Source of the DNA: Panicum virgatum
Lineage: Eukaryota > Streptophyta > Magnoliopsida > Poales > Poaceae
Length of the DNA stretch: 64,000 bases
Assembly: GCF_016808335.1 (NCBI RefSeq)
Contig: NC_053141.1
Span: forward strand, 4,258,711 to 4,322,710
Direction of reading: 5' to 3'
This document shows, piece after piece, positions 32,318 through 45,100 of the stretch. Position 1 is the stretch's first letter. Each line of letters begins with the position of its first letter. The notes under the pieces were generated by a model. The model searched no databases and had not been told where the DNA came from. It was given only the letters and a program-made list of their open reading frames with translations. The translations under genes and the position numbers were made by a program.

Positions 32318-34244
32318 CTAAAGGTCACATGGATTCACGTACATCGAAGTTATAGTGTCCTTGATGCTGAGAGACAAGGTGTACGCATCATCACGCTTGT
32401 AAAAGAAATCCATTGTTCGTGCAACATCAACTGACTTCTCGAGAAACTCCATGGGTCGCTTCTGGTTGAGGTATTCCTCGACGATGTCCATCCATGCTTC
32501 TTCAATTACAACTTTAAGCTTTTCGTTGGCTTGCTCTGCTGTTACTCCATATTGCTTCATGCAAGTTTGCACCGTGGATACCACGTGTTCCGAAGCTTGT
32601 TCCCGCTTGAAGGGACAAAAATTGGTAATAATAATTAGAAAGCAAGCAAGCCATTGATGAATATGCAGCATGTAACTATCTATATGTATACCTCATGTGA
32701 CATGATGTCATTTCCAACGCGCCCCACAGCAGAAACACCTCTCATAAGTTTGGGAAAGCTGAATGCCCAATTAACATCCTCCTCCCTAGTAGTAGTCCCA
32801 TATCTTAGTGAAATGAGCACAGCGATTATTATTTGCATACAGACACTGCTGCGCAGGGATTTTTGGAGGTGCTCATCAACAGTAGTTGGTACATAGTATT
32901 CATCGCGCCAATTCACCTCAGCATGGTAGAATTTGGCAGTGCAGATCACCTGAATAGACAGATGTACAAGACGTTAGAATAAATATTATTAGAAAACATG
33001 ATGGCATGTTTCTTTAGTGTGATATTTTGGAGTAACTCACTAGTTTTTTGACAACTTCAGCATGCCTGTTTTTCTGAAGTTTTAACTCCTCCTCAATCTT
33101 GTTTGTAGTGTCAAGTATGCTGATGAGGAGTGGCTTCAAATGTGCTGGGAACTCCTCTGTGGTTCGTTCATCCCACCTGCCATCGATTAATATATTGTTC
33201 AAGCACAGGTAGTAGAAATGTTTGTCAATTCTTTCGTGATATTATTTGAAGAACTACTGGGATGCTGCACAAACCTTTCTATGGCTGTGGTGAAGATAGT
33301 ACTTTCCTCTGTGGTGCAACAATAGTTGTCATAAAAGTCATCAAGCAATGATGCTAACAGGGTGAACTTTGTCACAATTGTCCGCGGATACGAGTAATAG
33401 GGTTCATAAAGTGCTCCGAGAGTCCAAAAATGCATCTCCACCATTCTATCCCGTGCGAAGCTCAGGTCGTTCCGTGAGTGTAAATCCTTCCACCATCTAT
33501 AACTTAATGATTAAATGACTGTTATTAGTAGTTTAGCACAGTGCATGCACACACTACTTGTTGGTAAGATAAGTTCGTAAGCAATTCCATTAAGTAAGTT
33601 ACTACCAAATTATTATGCATGCCTGTGTCTCCTTACACTGTCAGTTCTTTCAGCTCATCACAGTAGATAGTTTGCAAGATGTTGTAGTCCAGCTTTGCAA
33701 ACTCCAGTATGGTCCCATACTGCACAACCTTCTTCTCGTACGATGAGATGTAGCGCCTTGCCTCCACCCTCTCGACCTACCTGAACCGAGGTGTCTCCAA
33801 TGTGCATCGCACTTCCTCTGCCAGCTCTGGCTCCAAATTTTTCAACATCAAAGATTGGAGGCGGCTCTTGTTGAAGGTGATCATGTCGTCGAGTATCTCC
33901 TCCCCATGAGTTCTCATATTTGCAGCATCATACAACATTAGCAAGCAGCTGACATCGTCACTTGAAATGTTCCCTTGCTTGTCCCTAAACTTCTCAAACA
34001 CTTCTGCACATGTATTTAATTAGCTATTCATGCTAACACACCTCAAATTTGCATACTATATATGCATAGCCAAAGCATATAGCTTCAACATCAACAGAGT
34101 ATGGTCATTAGGTTAATACTGTTTACCTGTGATGGAGTCAGTGCATGTGGCATGGTTGAGGAAGAAATCACCCCAAGGGCTGGGGCTGTAATGCCGGAGA
34201 TGATTGCGCTCTGACTGCGGGGTGAGGGTGATTGGTGCTGCCAT
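32318..34244 (-). pseudogene. terpene synthase (TPS-a/sesquiterpene-type), exon lost and premature stop
   Basis: Six exons fit GT..AG and phase: 34244-34127, 34003-33637, 33496-33275, 33176-33041, 32949-32692, 32605-32318. The first ends just after the RX8W-like motif (RNHLRHYSPSPW). The DDXXD metal site is DDFYD in the third; the NSE/DTE site begins NDIMS near the end of the fifth; the C-terminus is TSMYVNPCDL. The model gives 463 codons against about 550, because the usual second exon (about 85-90 residues of the N-terminal helical domain) is absent and only a 123-nt intron stands there. A TAG at 33777-33779 interrupts the frame just before VERVEARRYIS. Such enzymes convert farnesyl diphosphate to sesquiterpenes in the cytosol. 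This copy should be inactive. A fragment of a sister copy is at 61872-62545. Confidence 0.88.
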
Positions 34245-34367
34245 GTCTGGTGTCGTTGCCTCAGAGAGAGCGTCGGATCTGCTGGAGATCAGCCAGGCTC
34301 AGGCTCGATGGAGAGCTACTTGGCTGGATCGGAGAAGATGATGGGTCTGCTCTGCGGGGACGTCATC

Positions 34368-34375
34368 TTTATATA
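34368..34375 (-). promoter_or_regulatory. TATA box of the terpene synthase copy
   Basis: Minus-strand TATATAAA in ATCTCTATATAAAGATG, 124 nt upstream of the ATG at 34244. It is a good match in both sequence and spacing, so the promoter outlasted the coding damage. Upstream, 34376-35643 is AT-rich with no gene recognised. Confidence 0.65.
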
Positions 34376-35643
34376 GAGATGGATCGATTGGCCGGCGTCA
34401 ACTTCTGTCACTGCAGCTGGTAATGTCTCTGATTGATCATCAGTTGCGCGTGTGCGTGTACATTGCGACAGGCGATCTGTCCGAATCCACGTTATCCATA
34501 CGTGACGTGTGTGGGACTGTGGGTTCTGCTTGCGTCCCCATCACAGATGTTATTGTTTAATTTTCTGCTTGCCCATTCGTTCATGGTGTCTTTCTCTGCC
34601 TGCTTTCTAGTTGTGACATGCATGGTGGCGTGTTTCTTGTCACAACCTTTGTTAATTATCCTCTCCTAGGATCGGAACAAAGAAGAGCCAAATTACATCA
34701 TTCGAGCTAGTCTCCATGTTGCCATATCATCAAGAAACCATATTTAGAAGCTACACTCTACTCCAACCTATACATATGATGTCTTGGTGTGGAATCCTAT
34801 TTAAACTCACTCTCTTTTATCTACCCATGTTTGTTCTTTATTACTTTCTTCCCCCAATTTTCTTCTCTTCTCTTTAGCTGCTGGAGATAGAAGCTACTCT
34901 TGATTCTGAACAAATGAAGTTCAGAACACAAGAAAAGGAAAGTTGAGGTTATAAGGGCAGGGCACAGTGAAATTATTACGTGGAGTATGGTTCACCAAAA
35001 AAAACAGCCAACATGAGTTTAGACAAAGTGTAAAAACAATGGCATGCAGATTGCCGTATTGAACGAGCATACGGAAGGTGCATTGTCAGCTGATTGCTGA
35101 AATTGTCAGGCACACGCTAGCTTCTCTCAGCCACGCTTGCTTCCTAAGATAGATGCAGCGTCAGGATAAATTGTCAGGCTACACCGTACCTATCAGCCAT
35201 GCAATCAAAGATAGATAAAGCCTCGATCTGGGTATTCGAGAGCACTCTCATCAGTGACTCAGCACGCATATTATTTCGTTTACTTTACGTCACAAGAATG
35301 GTATGCAGTATTTGTGTATGATATGATGAGTGTTATTAGCTGATAAATGTTCATCTACTCTTCAATTACCTGCTACAAAAATCCAACGTGCGTGTTTAGT
35401 TCGCAGCAGCAGCCATGCATATCCATTTGTAGCACATCGATCGATCACGTACGTATGACCTCGGGGGACTTGTTGTTCGGGGCTCGAATGATGAAAATTC
35501 TTCAGGGAAACATGAGGTTTAGGCTGCTTGTTGAAAGAAAAAACAATGAAACAGCTAGACATGGGAAGACGCAGATGCATGCTAGCTAGCTAGCTAGAGA
35601 GCTTCTTCAATTCAGTGGCTCCTGAATTCAGAACGTATATGCT

Positions 35644-36327
35644 AATTAAGCGAGCACGCAGTTGGCACCGATCGATCTCGTTTTTGCTTCACACGTTGCT
35701 GCCTGCGGTTTCGATGACAGATTTGGTACGTCCTGGTTCTTGTCTGAAGCTTCAATTCTTCCACATCGATCGGATCACTTGACCAAAGAACTCTGAAGCT
35801 GCTCGGCGGTCTGAAACTCCTCGGTTGTTCAATTCTCGGTGAATGCGACAGCGAGGCAGCAATTCTCCAAGCGGTCATCGCCAGGTCCCTCCGCCATGGC
35901 GCAGCTTACAGCCCCCGCGACCTGCCTGCCTGGGGACGACGACTGGCTGCGCTCCCTTGGTGGTTGCAGCAATCCCCGGTCGATCCTCGCCCGCACATCT
36001 CCGATCCGACGGCTAAGAGGAGCCGAGGGGGTGGACGGTATTTGAAATACCGTCCACCCGGTCGGCATTCAACTACCGTGCACCCCCTGGTCGTCGCAAC
36101 ACTGCCGCCTCCGCTGGCTCGCCGTGGCCCACCGGAGCGCCACCGCGTCGAATGGTCTGTCTCTCGATCTTGAATCCACTGCTTGCAGCAGCCACGACTG
36201 CCCGGCCGGCGACCGGCCATGGCCAATTGGCCATGCGGCGCCAAGCTCTAGCCCTCTACCCCGACATCCGGCCGGCCGCGCTAGCTTTCCTCCACCTCGT
36301 CCCGAGGCTGCGGCGCGACGCCGACGC
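35644..36327 (+). repeat. repeat-array unit alpha, copy 1 (with palindrome)
   Basis: Begins TTAATTAAGCGAGCACGCAG and matches 53740 onward over about 400 bp (GTTGGCACCGATCGATCTCG, GATGACAGATTTGGTACGTCC, TGGGGACGACGAC blocks) up to and past the palindrome. GC-rich in its second half. Copia element 1 has inserted at 36327/36328 and the unit resumes at 41312. No gene is recognised; its frames are short and overlapping. Confidence 0.75.
36029..36059. repeat. 31-bp perfect palindrome, copy 1
   Basis: Arms GGGTGGACGGTATTT and AAATACCGTCCACCC around a single G. Five more copies of its core occur at 41694, 51933, 52600, 54133 and 54819. Confidence 0.95.
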
Positions 36328-36685
36328 TGTTCGTAACTAGCATGGATCAGCACAATCACATACACTTTGATATGGTGGAAGAACAGAGCACAAGAACGAG
36401 AGAAGTTGTTTCGGAGGACAGAGCTATTTTCTCTGATTGATTGGAGTGTCTAAAAAAAACTAAGTTACAACTGAATGCTACTTATACTAGCAGCTAAAAC
36501 GGAATCATGGACTCACGATCCATAAAAGAAGGAAACAAACTCATGCACACCGCATGTTATTTTTACCCACACACTCACGCACGCTCGCCGCATCCACTTC
36601 CTGCATGAGCTCCTGAAGACGCGCTCCTGCTGACTCCATGTGCCGATATCCGGGCCAACGGGTCACAACTGGATTAGTTCCAACA
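36328..36685 (-). repeat. Copia 1 LTR (3')
   Basis: 358 bp, TG..CA, same length as its partner. Confidence 0.95.
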
Positions 36686-36694
36686 TACTCCCCC

Positions 36695-39634
36695 CTAATC
36701 CTGGTGTGACCCAAGATCACGGACACCTAACTGATGCCGCATGATTGCCAACTTCGCTGCAGGCAATGCTTTTGTTAGAGCATCTGCTCGTTGTTCTTCA
36801 GTGCAAACGAACTGAACTGCAATCTGTCCTTCATCAATGCACTCGTGAATAAAATGATACTTAGTATCAATGTGCTTGCTTCTCCCATGAAAGACAGGAT
36901 TCTTCATTAGCGCAATGGCTGATTTGTTGTCAACATACAGCTTCACCACTCCCGGCTCCCCTCCTGTCAGTTCACTCAGCACACTTCTAAGCCAAAGTGC
37001 CTGACATGCTGCTGCTGTTGCTGCCATGAACTCAGCCTCACAAGATGAAAGAGCCACCGTTTTCTGCTTCTGAGAACACCAGGACACAAGGCTTCCATTG
37101 ATGTAGAAATCCATCCCACTTGTGCTTTTTCTATCATCCATATCTCCGGCCAAATCACTATCAGTGAAACCAGTGATCACCTCTTCTGCTCCTCCTCGAG
37201 AGTACACTAGCCCAAAATGAATTGTGCCTTTTAGATACCGGAGAATTTGTTTCACAGCCTTGTAATGCATCACTGTGGGCTTCTCCATGAACCTGCTTGC
37301 TACTCCAACAGCAAAAGAAAGATCTGGACGAGTATTCAGTGGCATCCACCAGTTGACCATCAGGATCTTTGTGCAGCTGTGCTCTCTGCTCCATGGGGTA
37401 TTTAGTGGGATTGCAATCCATCATCCCAAACTGTGTTAAGACCTTCACTGCATATCCAGTTTGCTTGAGCGTGAGACAGCGTTCCTGCTGAGACACCTCA
37501 ATGCCGAGGTAGTACGACAATAGCCCCAAATCACTCATTTCAAATTGCTTTGTCATCTGTTGCTTGAAAGCCTGAATCTGCATTGGATCATCTCATGTAA
37601 CAATGAGATCATCAACATATACCCCAATTAGAACTGCAGCTCTACCTTCTCTTGTGTACACTGCCTGCTCCTGCACACATCTTCTGAACCCGAGATTTTT
37701 CAGACTTTTATCCAGCCTGATATTCCAAGCCCGTGGCGCCTGCCGAAGGCCATAGAGAGCTTTGCTCAATCTTAGCACAAGATGCTCCTTGTTTTTCACA
37801 GTATACCCTTCTGGCTGTGACACATATACCTCCTTTTCAAGCTCTCCATTCAGAAAGGCTGACTTAACATCTAAATGATGAACTTCCCAGCCACGATTGG
37901 CAGCAACAGCAAGAATCAGCCTCACAGTATCCAACCTGGCTACAGGTGCAAAGACTTCTTCAAAATCAATGCCTTGCTTCTGCACATACCCTTTTTTGCC
38001 ACCAACCTGGCCTTGTGCTTGATCACTTCTCCTTTTGAATTTTTCTTCAGTTTGTAAACCCACTTAAGTCCAATGGGCTTGTGTCCAGCAGGCAACGTGG
38101 TCAGTGTCCACGTTTCATTCTTCTCAATTGACTCGATCTCCCGGTTCATGGCTTCCTCCCACTCCAGCTTCCCTGCTGCATCACGATAACAAGATGGCTC
38201 CTCCATCTCTGCAAGTAGGGCCTCTCCATCAGAATCATAGCTGAGCTCTACCTGAGATGTGTTTTGGTAGAGGTCTTCCAGGGAACGGTAACGGATCCGT
38301 CCCTCTTGCGGACTCCCAGAACCGGGTGTCCCTAGAGCACTCTGCTCCAGAGAAGGCTCAACTGCCGGAGTTCCTAGTGATGCCGATGCACCAGGCACAG
38401 CTTCCGGCACTCCTGCCGCTGATGCATCACTAAGCGTGCTCACAACAGCAGGTGGCGGTGACCCCGGCGCTCCTGCCGGAGCACCTGCTGCTGCCCATGC
38501 AGAGGGGCTCACCCAATCTTCAGCATCAACAGTGAACTCTGCTGGTTCGCTGCCACCTGCACCTGCACACCAGTTCCACTCCAAATTTTCTTCAAAAATC
38601 ACATCACGACTTACAACAATTTTGCCATGATGTGGATCGAATAGCCTGTGTGCCTTGCACCCGTCCTCGACGCCGAAGTAGACCATTTGCTTGCTTCGGT
38701 CATCAAGCTTCTTCATGTGCGGCGTCGCGGGCTTTACGTGTGCCATGCATCCAAACACACGTAGGTGCCCCAGGTGTGGTTTCCTTCCATTCCAAGCCTC
38801 AAATGGGGTGCGCTCCCCCATTGCTTTCGTAGGCAGACGGTTCAGCAAGTAGACAACATGCCTCACTGCCTCCCCCCAGTACTTGCCCGGGACATTCATG
38901 CTCTTCAACAGCGACCGCGCCATTTCCATCACCGTCCTGTTCCTGTGCTCCACTACACCATTTTGCTGTGGTGAGTAGGGCGCAGTAAGATGCCTCTTGA
39001 TGCCTGCCTGCTCGCACACATCCGCGAACACGGATGCCAGGAACTCCTCACTGCGGTCGGAGCGCAGTGTCTTGATGCAATGTCCAGACATGTTCTCGAC
39101 CTCAGCCTTGAACTTGATGAACGCACCACAGGCTTGATCCTTGCTCTTCAGTACATACACACACATCCACCTGGAGAAATCATCAACAAGTAGCATGAAA
39201 TATTTGTTACCCGCTGCTGTCGATGGAGTGATGGGCCCACACAAGTCTACATGCACCAGTCCGAGCGGCTCCTCCGCCCGGTATCGCACCACTCGTGGGA
39301 ACGGCAAGCGCGTCTGCTTCGCCGCCAGACACCCGTGGCACAGCTGGTTCGGGTGTGAGATTGGTGGCACTCTCGGTGCCATATTCTTGTCAACGAGCAT
39401 CTTCACCGCCTGGAAATTGACATGGCCTAGGCGAGCGTGCCAGAGCCACACCGGGTCCTCCAAACTAGTCAACAGGAAGGTCGGGCTGGCCTCCTTCAAC
39501 TCAATCCGGTACAGGCGATTTGGGGAACGCTGCACCTTCATGATCAGCTTCAGGGACATTTTGTCGAACACCTCGAGTTCAGCCCCGTCCATGACCACCT
39601 TGTACCCAATCTCCGTGAGTTGGCCAAGGCTCAC
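36695..39634 (-). pseudogene. Copia 1 pol: integrase, RT, RNase H (broken)
   Basis: 39634-37940 holds the GAG-pre-integrase finger (WHARLGHVNF..CHGC), integrase Asp (VHVDLCGPI), second Asp in TLRSDRSEEF (usually DRGGEF) and Glu region (QQNGVVEHRNRTV), then the RT start (KWVYKLKKNSKGEVIKHKARLVAK). The frame shifts near 37990. RT continues in 38063-37593 with YVDD (GVYVDDLIVT), then a stop at 37593. A third piece (37583-37161) and the RNase H piece (37360-36695, with DNKSAIALMKNPVFHGRSKH) are offset by another indel near 37340. No functional polyprotein is possible. Confidence 0.9.
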
Positions 39635-39658
39635 GAGACTGCTGCACAGCCTGGGGAT

Positions 39659-40924
39659 CTAATACACCTCCTGCAACAACCAGTGCTCCCCATGCTTGCA
39701 ATCGAATAGGATTGAACCCTTACCCCTGATCTGAACTGTGGATCCATCCCCGAATCTCACCTTCCCAGTGACTGCTTCATCCAGTTCGCGAAACTTCTTC
39801 TTGTCTCCAGTCATGTGATTACTGGCCCCATTGTCTAGGTACCAGATATCACGATTGAGCTCTCCACCATCAGCCAGGAGCAGGTCCGGCCGCACATGCT
39901 CCTCGTTGAGGAAGACCATGGCTTGGTGCTCCCCTTGCCCTTGCTCGAGCGGCGTCAGCTCCTCTGACACCGCGAGCAGGAGCGCCGGCACGACATCCTC
40001 GGCGCGCGCGTGATGTGTCTCTCCCTCCTTGAGATGCTTGCACTGGTTGGCGTAGTGGCCGTACTTGCCACAATTAGAGCACTCGATGTGGCTTTTATCA
40101 CGGGTACCTCCCGAAGCGACACCAGCGCTCTCCTTGCCTTGCGTGTTTCCGCGCCCGCCGCGGCCACGGCCACCCCGGCCGCAGCCACCGCTCGTCGGCG
40201 TCTTGCCTCTCGCCGAGGACTCGCCCGCCTCCTTCTTCTGTTGCGCCTCCCACTCAGCCCGAGTGAGGAGGAGCTGGCCATCTGCCGTTGCGCCGCCGGG
40301 TGCGCAACGCGTGCGTTCCTCGAACGCCTTGAGGCAGCCCACCGCCTCCTCGAATGCCAAGGTGTTCAAGTCAAAGAACTACTCGATGCCGGCGATGACG
40401 TTGATGAAGCGATCCGGCACGGTGTCGAACAACTTCCTCACCAGAGCAGCATCGTTGAGAGTGCCGCCTAGGTTTGCGTATCTGACCACCATGCCAGTGA
40501 GCTTGCCGGCGTACTGGTCCAGGGACTCGTCCTCCTTCATGCGCAGGGCGTCGAAGTCACTCTTCAACGTCTGCAATCGCGCTGCCTTGACGCGATCTGC
40601 GCCGACGAATCTTGTCTTGAGGCACTCCCACACTTCCTTTGCCGTCTTCTTGTTCGCCACCTGCATCAAGAGATCTTCTTGGAGTACTTGAAGAATATGC
40701 GCCCTCGCCTTCCTGCACTTCTTCGTGTCAATGGCCGTACCGGTCGCCGGCTCCACCGCCTCCCAGACCTCTTGATCTTCCATAATCGCCTGCACCCTGA
40801 TCACCCAACTGGTGTAGTTCGTCACCGTCAACTGCGGGTAGATGAACAGCCCACCGCCGCTCGCCCGCGATGCCTCACCTTGAGTGACGATCGACATCGG
40901 ATTGAACTGAGGGTACTTGGGCAT
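39659..40924 (-). pseudogene. Copia 1 gag and protease (two in-frame stops)
   Basis: ATG at 40924. A UBN2-type gag core (MEDQEVWEAVEP, VKAARLQTLKSDFDALRM) is followed by a stop at 40379-40381, then an open frame with Gly/Arg-rich linker, intact CCHC knuckle CSNCGKYGHYANQC and protease DNGASNHMTG, and a second stop at 39659-39661. Both stops keep frame with what follows, i.e. point mutations. Confidence 0.9.
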
Positions 40925-40953
40925 GCAATTTGCGACCTAGCCCTGATACCAGA

Positions 40954-41311
40954 TGTTGGTAACTAGCCTGGATCAGCACAATCGCATACACTTTGATATG
41001 GTGGAAGAACAGAGCACAAGAACGAGAGAAGTTGTTTCGGAGGACAGAGCTATTTTCTCTGATTGATTGGAGTGTCTCAAAAAAACTAAGTTACAACTGA
41101 ATGCTACTTATACTAGCAGCTAAAACGGAATCATGGACTCACGATCCATAAAAGAAGGAAACAAACTCATGCACACCGCATGTTATTTTTACCCACACAC
41201 TCACGCACGCTCGCCGCATCCACTTCCTGCATGAGCTCCTGAAGACGCGCTCCTGCTGACTCCATGTGCCGATATCCGGGCCAACTGGTCACAACTGGAT
41301 TAGTTCCAACA
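40954..41311 (-). repeat. Copia 1 LTR (5')
   Basis: 358 bp; partner of 36328-36685. Confidence 0.95.
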
Positions 41312-41316
41312 GACGC

Positions 41317-41737
41317 AGCCACGCAGCTCGAAAGCAGGTCCGCCGGCAGGAACGTCTAGTGCACACATACGCCGGCGCCGGCGAAGCGGGCTTAGCACTC
41401 GGAGCTGTGCGATGGCCGAGGCCGGTGGTCTGGCGACCAAGTTCCGCTCCGTTCTTAGACGAATGCAACCAACCACGAGGCGGCCGCTTGCCCAGCAGCT
41501 AGCGACCTCCACCGGCGGGGCTCAGAGTCGGGATCCTCTGTCTGCCACGGCACGCCTCGCCCGGCCTAGGCCCTCCGCCATGGCGCCTGACTGCTTGACG
41601 AGGAGTCTGAGGACGCCATGGCTCGCCAACTGAGATAAGCGGCCGATCTCGTCCGCACATCTACCATCCGACGGTTGAAACTGGCCCAGGGGTGGACGGT
41701 ATTTCAAATACCGTCCCACCGGTCGGCCCTTGAAACA
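41317..41737 (+). repeat. repeat-array unit beta, copy 1
   Basis: Shares CTTGCCCAGCAGC..GCGA, CTCCACCGGC, CGCCATGGCGCC and the CGGCCGATCTCG..CGCACATC lead-in to the palindrome with 51680-51960. The Copia 2 insertion cuts it just after the palindrome; the interrupted phrase resumes at 49617. Confidence 0.7.
41694..41716. repeat. palindrome, copy 2 (23-bp core, central C)
   Basis: GGACGGTATTT / AAATACCGTCC around C; the outer arm bases no longer pair because a base was gained in CCGTCCCACC. Confidence 0.9.
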
Positions 41738-41742
41738 CCATC

Positions 41743-42189
41743 TGTTGGCGCCGGGTGCCGGAATGGCTGCCCCGACGGCGATCAGCGGGTCGCTGGACGT
41801 GCGCGGTCACCGTGTGAACGGCGGCGCACTCTCTCTCTCTCTCCCGCTCGTAACTATTCCTCTCTGAGAAACTTGAATATGCGAGAATGGCGCTGCAACC
41901 TTCGCAGCTCCCTCCACCGAGGGCCTTGCCTTTTATTCATTCAACGATGCACGGGATCTGAGATCCGAGCTCCCTGCCACGCCCGCTCACGGCTGCATCG
42001 TGTCCGCCTAAAGCGCGGGATCGTTTTGCATGCGAGGCATGGCGAGAACAAGTCAACCGCGTCGTTTATCACAGCACGACGCCGGCCGTTACATCATTAC
42101 ATGCAGCAGCTAGTTACATGTAGGAAAAACAAACATGCTAATGCAACTAAGTCCTAATACATGAAACGTGCACGGGATTAAGTTCAACA
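41743..42189 (-). repeat. Copia 2 LTR (3')
   Basis: 447 bp; contains a (CT)n stretch near 41832. Confidence 0.93.
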
Positions 42190-42198
42190 TTTCACCCC

Positions 42199-45100
42199 CT
42201 AATCCCGCTGCACTTCAACCACTCCTAGTTGCTGACGAAGCTCCACAAACCTGACACGCCCAAGCGCCTTGGTCAGAATGTCTTCCAATTGTTCAGTGGT
42301 GCTCACATGCTCAATGTCAATCTGCCCTCTTTCAACATGATGAACTGGATTCTTGCACAGAGCAATTGCTGATTTGTTGTCAACAAGTAGCTTCACTTTT
42401 GGGGTCTGAACATCAAGCAGTTCGCCCAACAACCGGCTGAGCCATATCCCCTGACAGTCAGCATTTGCACTTGCTATATATTCTGCTTCACATGAAGAGA
42501 GTGCCACTACCTTCTGCTTTTGAGATGCCCAAGTAATCAGGTTTCTTCCAAGCATGAACACAGATCCACTTGTGCTCTTCCTATCATCAATGTCACCGGC
42601 CAAATCATTGTCATTGAAACCTGTCAGTACAGTTTCAGGGTTGTTCTTCTTCTTGTATCTGCACCCATAGCTCACTGTCCCAGCCAAGTATCTTAATATC
42701 TATTTGACTGTAGCCCAGTGAGTAGATCTTGGTGCCTCCATATACCTGCTCACTATCCCCACGGCATAAGCAATGTCTGGTCTTGTGTTCACTAGGTATC
42801 TCAAGCTGCCAATGACACTCCTATACATGGTCTTGTCCACCAGAGGTGATTCATCAGTTTTACTCATTTTCAGTCTGTTCTCCATCGGCACATGACAAGA
42901 ATTGCAGCCTTTCATACCTGCCTGCTCCAGGATCTTCAGAGTATATGAGCTCTGACAGATGGTTATCTCCCCTTCCTTTTGGTCAACTTGGATGCCCAAA
43001 TAATAACTTAGTAACCCAAGGTCACTCATACTGAAGCTTTTCATCATCTCCCGTTTGAAATTTGCAATGGCTGCTTTGCTTGGCCCAGTGATTATCAGAT
43101 CATCAACATAGACACCTACCAGGAGATATCCATCACCACTTGATCTTCTGTAAACTGCATGTTCCAGAGGATTCCTCTCAAAACCCAACTGCATTAGCTC
43201 ACTGTCCAGTTTTGCATACCATGCCCTGGGGGCCTGACGAAGCCCATACAATGCCTTCTTCAGTCTGAGCACCTTGCCACTACCTTCTTCAACAACAAAT
43301 CCTGGAGGCTGTTGAACATACACACCTCCTCCATCAGATCACCATTCAGAAATGCAGATTTGACATCCATGTGATGTATTTCCCAACTTCTTTGTGCTGC
43401 TAGAGCAATCAACAACCTGACTGTCTCCATTCTTGCCACTGGAGCAAAGACTTCCTCAAAGTCCACCCCCTCACGCTGTGCATACCCCTTTGCAACCAAT
43501 CGAGCCTTGTACTTGGTTATGTTACCATCAGGGTCCTTCTTCACCTTGAAAACCCATTTCAGCCTAATTGCCTTGTGATTGGCAGGTAGCACTGACAACT
43601 CCCAGGTCTGGTTTTCTTGGATCGAGTCCATCTCAGTTTGCATAGCTTTTCTCCAACACACTTCTTTTAGAGCATCATCAACACTCCTCGGTTCCTCTGC
43701 TGCAATGTAGCATACTCCACTGTACTCAAAATGTTGGATTTCTTCAGTGGTATCATAAATATTCTCCAAGGTTCTGAATCTCTGGTGAACACCATCTGAA
43801 TCCACTGTTTCTCCTGACGGTGGGGTAGCAAAGCCAATTGCAGGCGCTGCAGGACTTGCAGATGGTGTTGACAAGCCTGCATATGTGTTGGGTGACCACT
43901 AAACCTGGGCAAGTGACACTTGAATAGGCACAGCCGGTTCTGCTGCATTCACAGGAACTGCAGCTTCTTCAGTTGCTGTTGTCGGACCGACAACAGTGTA
44001 GTACTCCACTTCAAATTCTGATGACACAAGTTCAGTCCGGGCCTCCAGATTCCAATCCCAAGCCCGTCCTTCCTCAAAGATGACATCACAGGAAACATGG
44101 AGCTTCTTTGCTACCGGATCATACACCCGGTAACCTTTTGTGCCACTTTCATAGCCGACAAAGATCATTTTGGTGGATCTATCTGACAGTTTGCTAATAC
44201 TAGGACCTACTTTCTTAACATGAGCAATGCAACCAAAAGTGCGTAGATGATGTACATTTGGCTTCCGGTTGTGCCATGCTTCATAGGGAGTCTTTCCTTG
44301 TAGGCTTCTTGTCGGTGCCCTGTTCAACAAATAGACTGTCGTTGACACTGCCTCTCCCCAAAACTCTCCTGGCATATTCTTGCTCTTGAGCAGACACCTC
44401 GCCATCTCCACAACAGTGCGGTTCCCGTGCTCCACACCACCATTTTGCTGTGGTGAATATGGTGCAGTAGTGAAATGCTTCACACCATGTTCGTCACAGT
44501 ACTCTCTGAATTCAATGGAATTGAATTCTCCACCTTTGTCACTGCAAAATGCCCGAAGTTTGCCACTATGCTCAGTTTCTGCTAGAGCTTTAAAATGCTT
44601 GAAACACTTGAATGCTTCATCCTTTGTTTTCAGAAGTTCCACCCACATATATCGGCTATGATCATCAACAATGAGCAAGAAGAAATTCTTACCACCTGGT
44701 GTTCTAGGCCTGATCTGACCACACAGATCTGCATGAACCAAATCCAGTGGCTTGCTTGCTCTGTAGTTTGCCACTCTAGGGAATGAGTGCCTCTGCTGCT
44801 TGCCCAGAGCACATCCATCACAGAATTCCTCCACCCGATCAAGCACTGGCATGCCTACCACCATCCCCTTTACACCAAGATCACGGAGTGCTCTGAAATT
44901 CAGATGACCATAACAGCCATGACAGAGCCACGCCTGATCTTCGCTCTTAGCCACCAGACACACAGGAGTGGCTAGCTGAGTTTTCAACAGATATAGGTGG
45001 TTTGTCACCCGCGGTGCTCGCGCCAGCAGTGCACGCCCGACGTCGAACACGTTGCAGTGTCCATCCTCTATCACAATCTTACAGCCTCCCTCCTCTAATT

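Larger units (their letters stand above)
36328..41311 (-). mobile_element. Ty1/Copia element 1, complete but defective
   Basis: 358-bp LTRs (36328-36685, 40954-41311; TGTT..AACA) flank a minus-strand gag-protease-integrase-RT-RNase H interior, the Copia order. The 5-bp duplication GACGC (36323-36327, 41312-41316) is exact. PBS: TGGTATCAGGG two nt inside the 5' LTR (about 40941-40951). PPT: AGGGGGGAGTA before the 3' LTR (36686-36696). The LTRs differ at about 5 positions of 358 by eye, so insertion is recent, yet the coding region has at least three stops and two frame changes. Confidence 0.95.
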
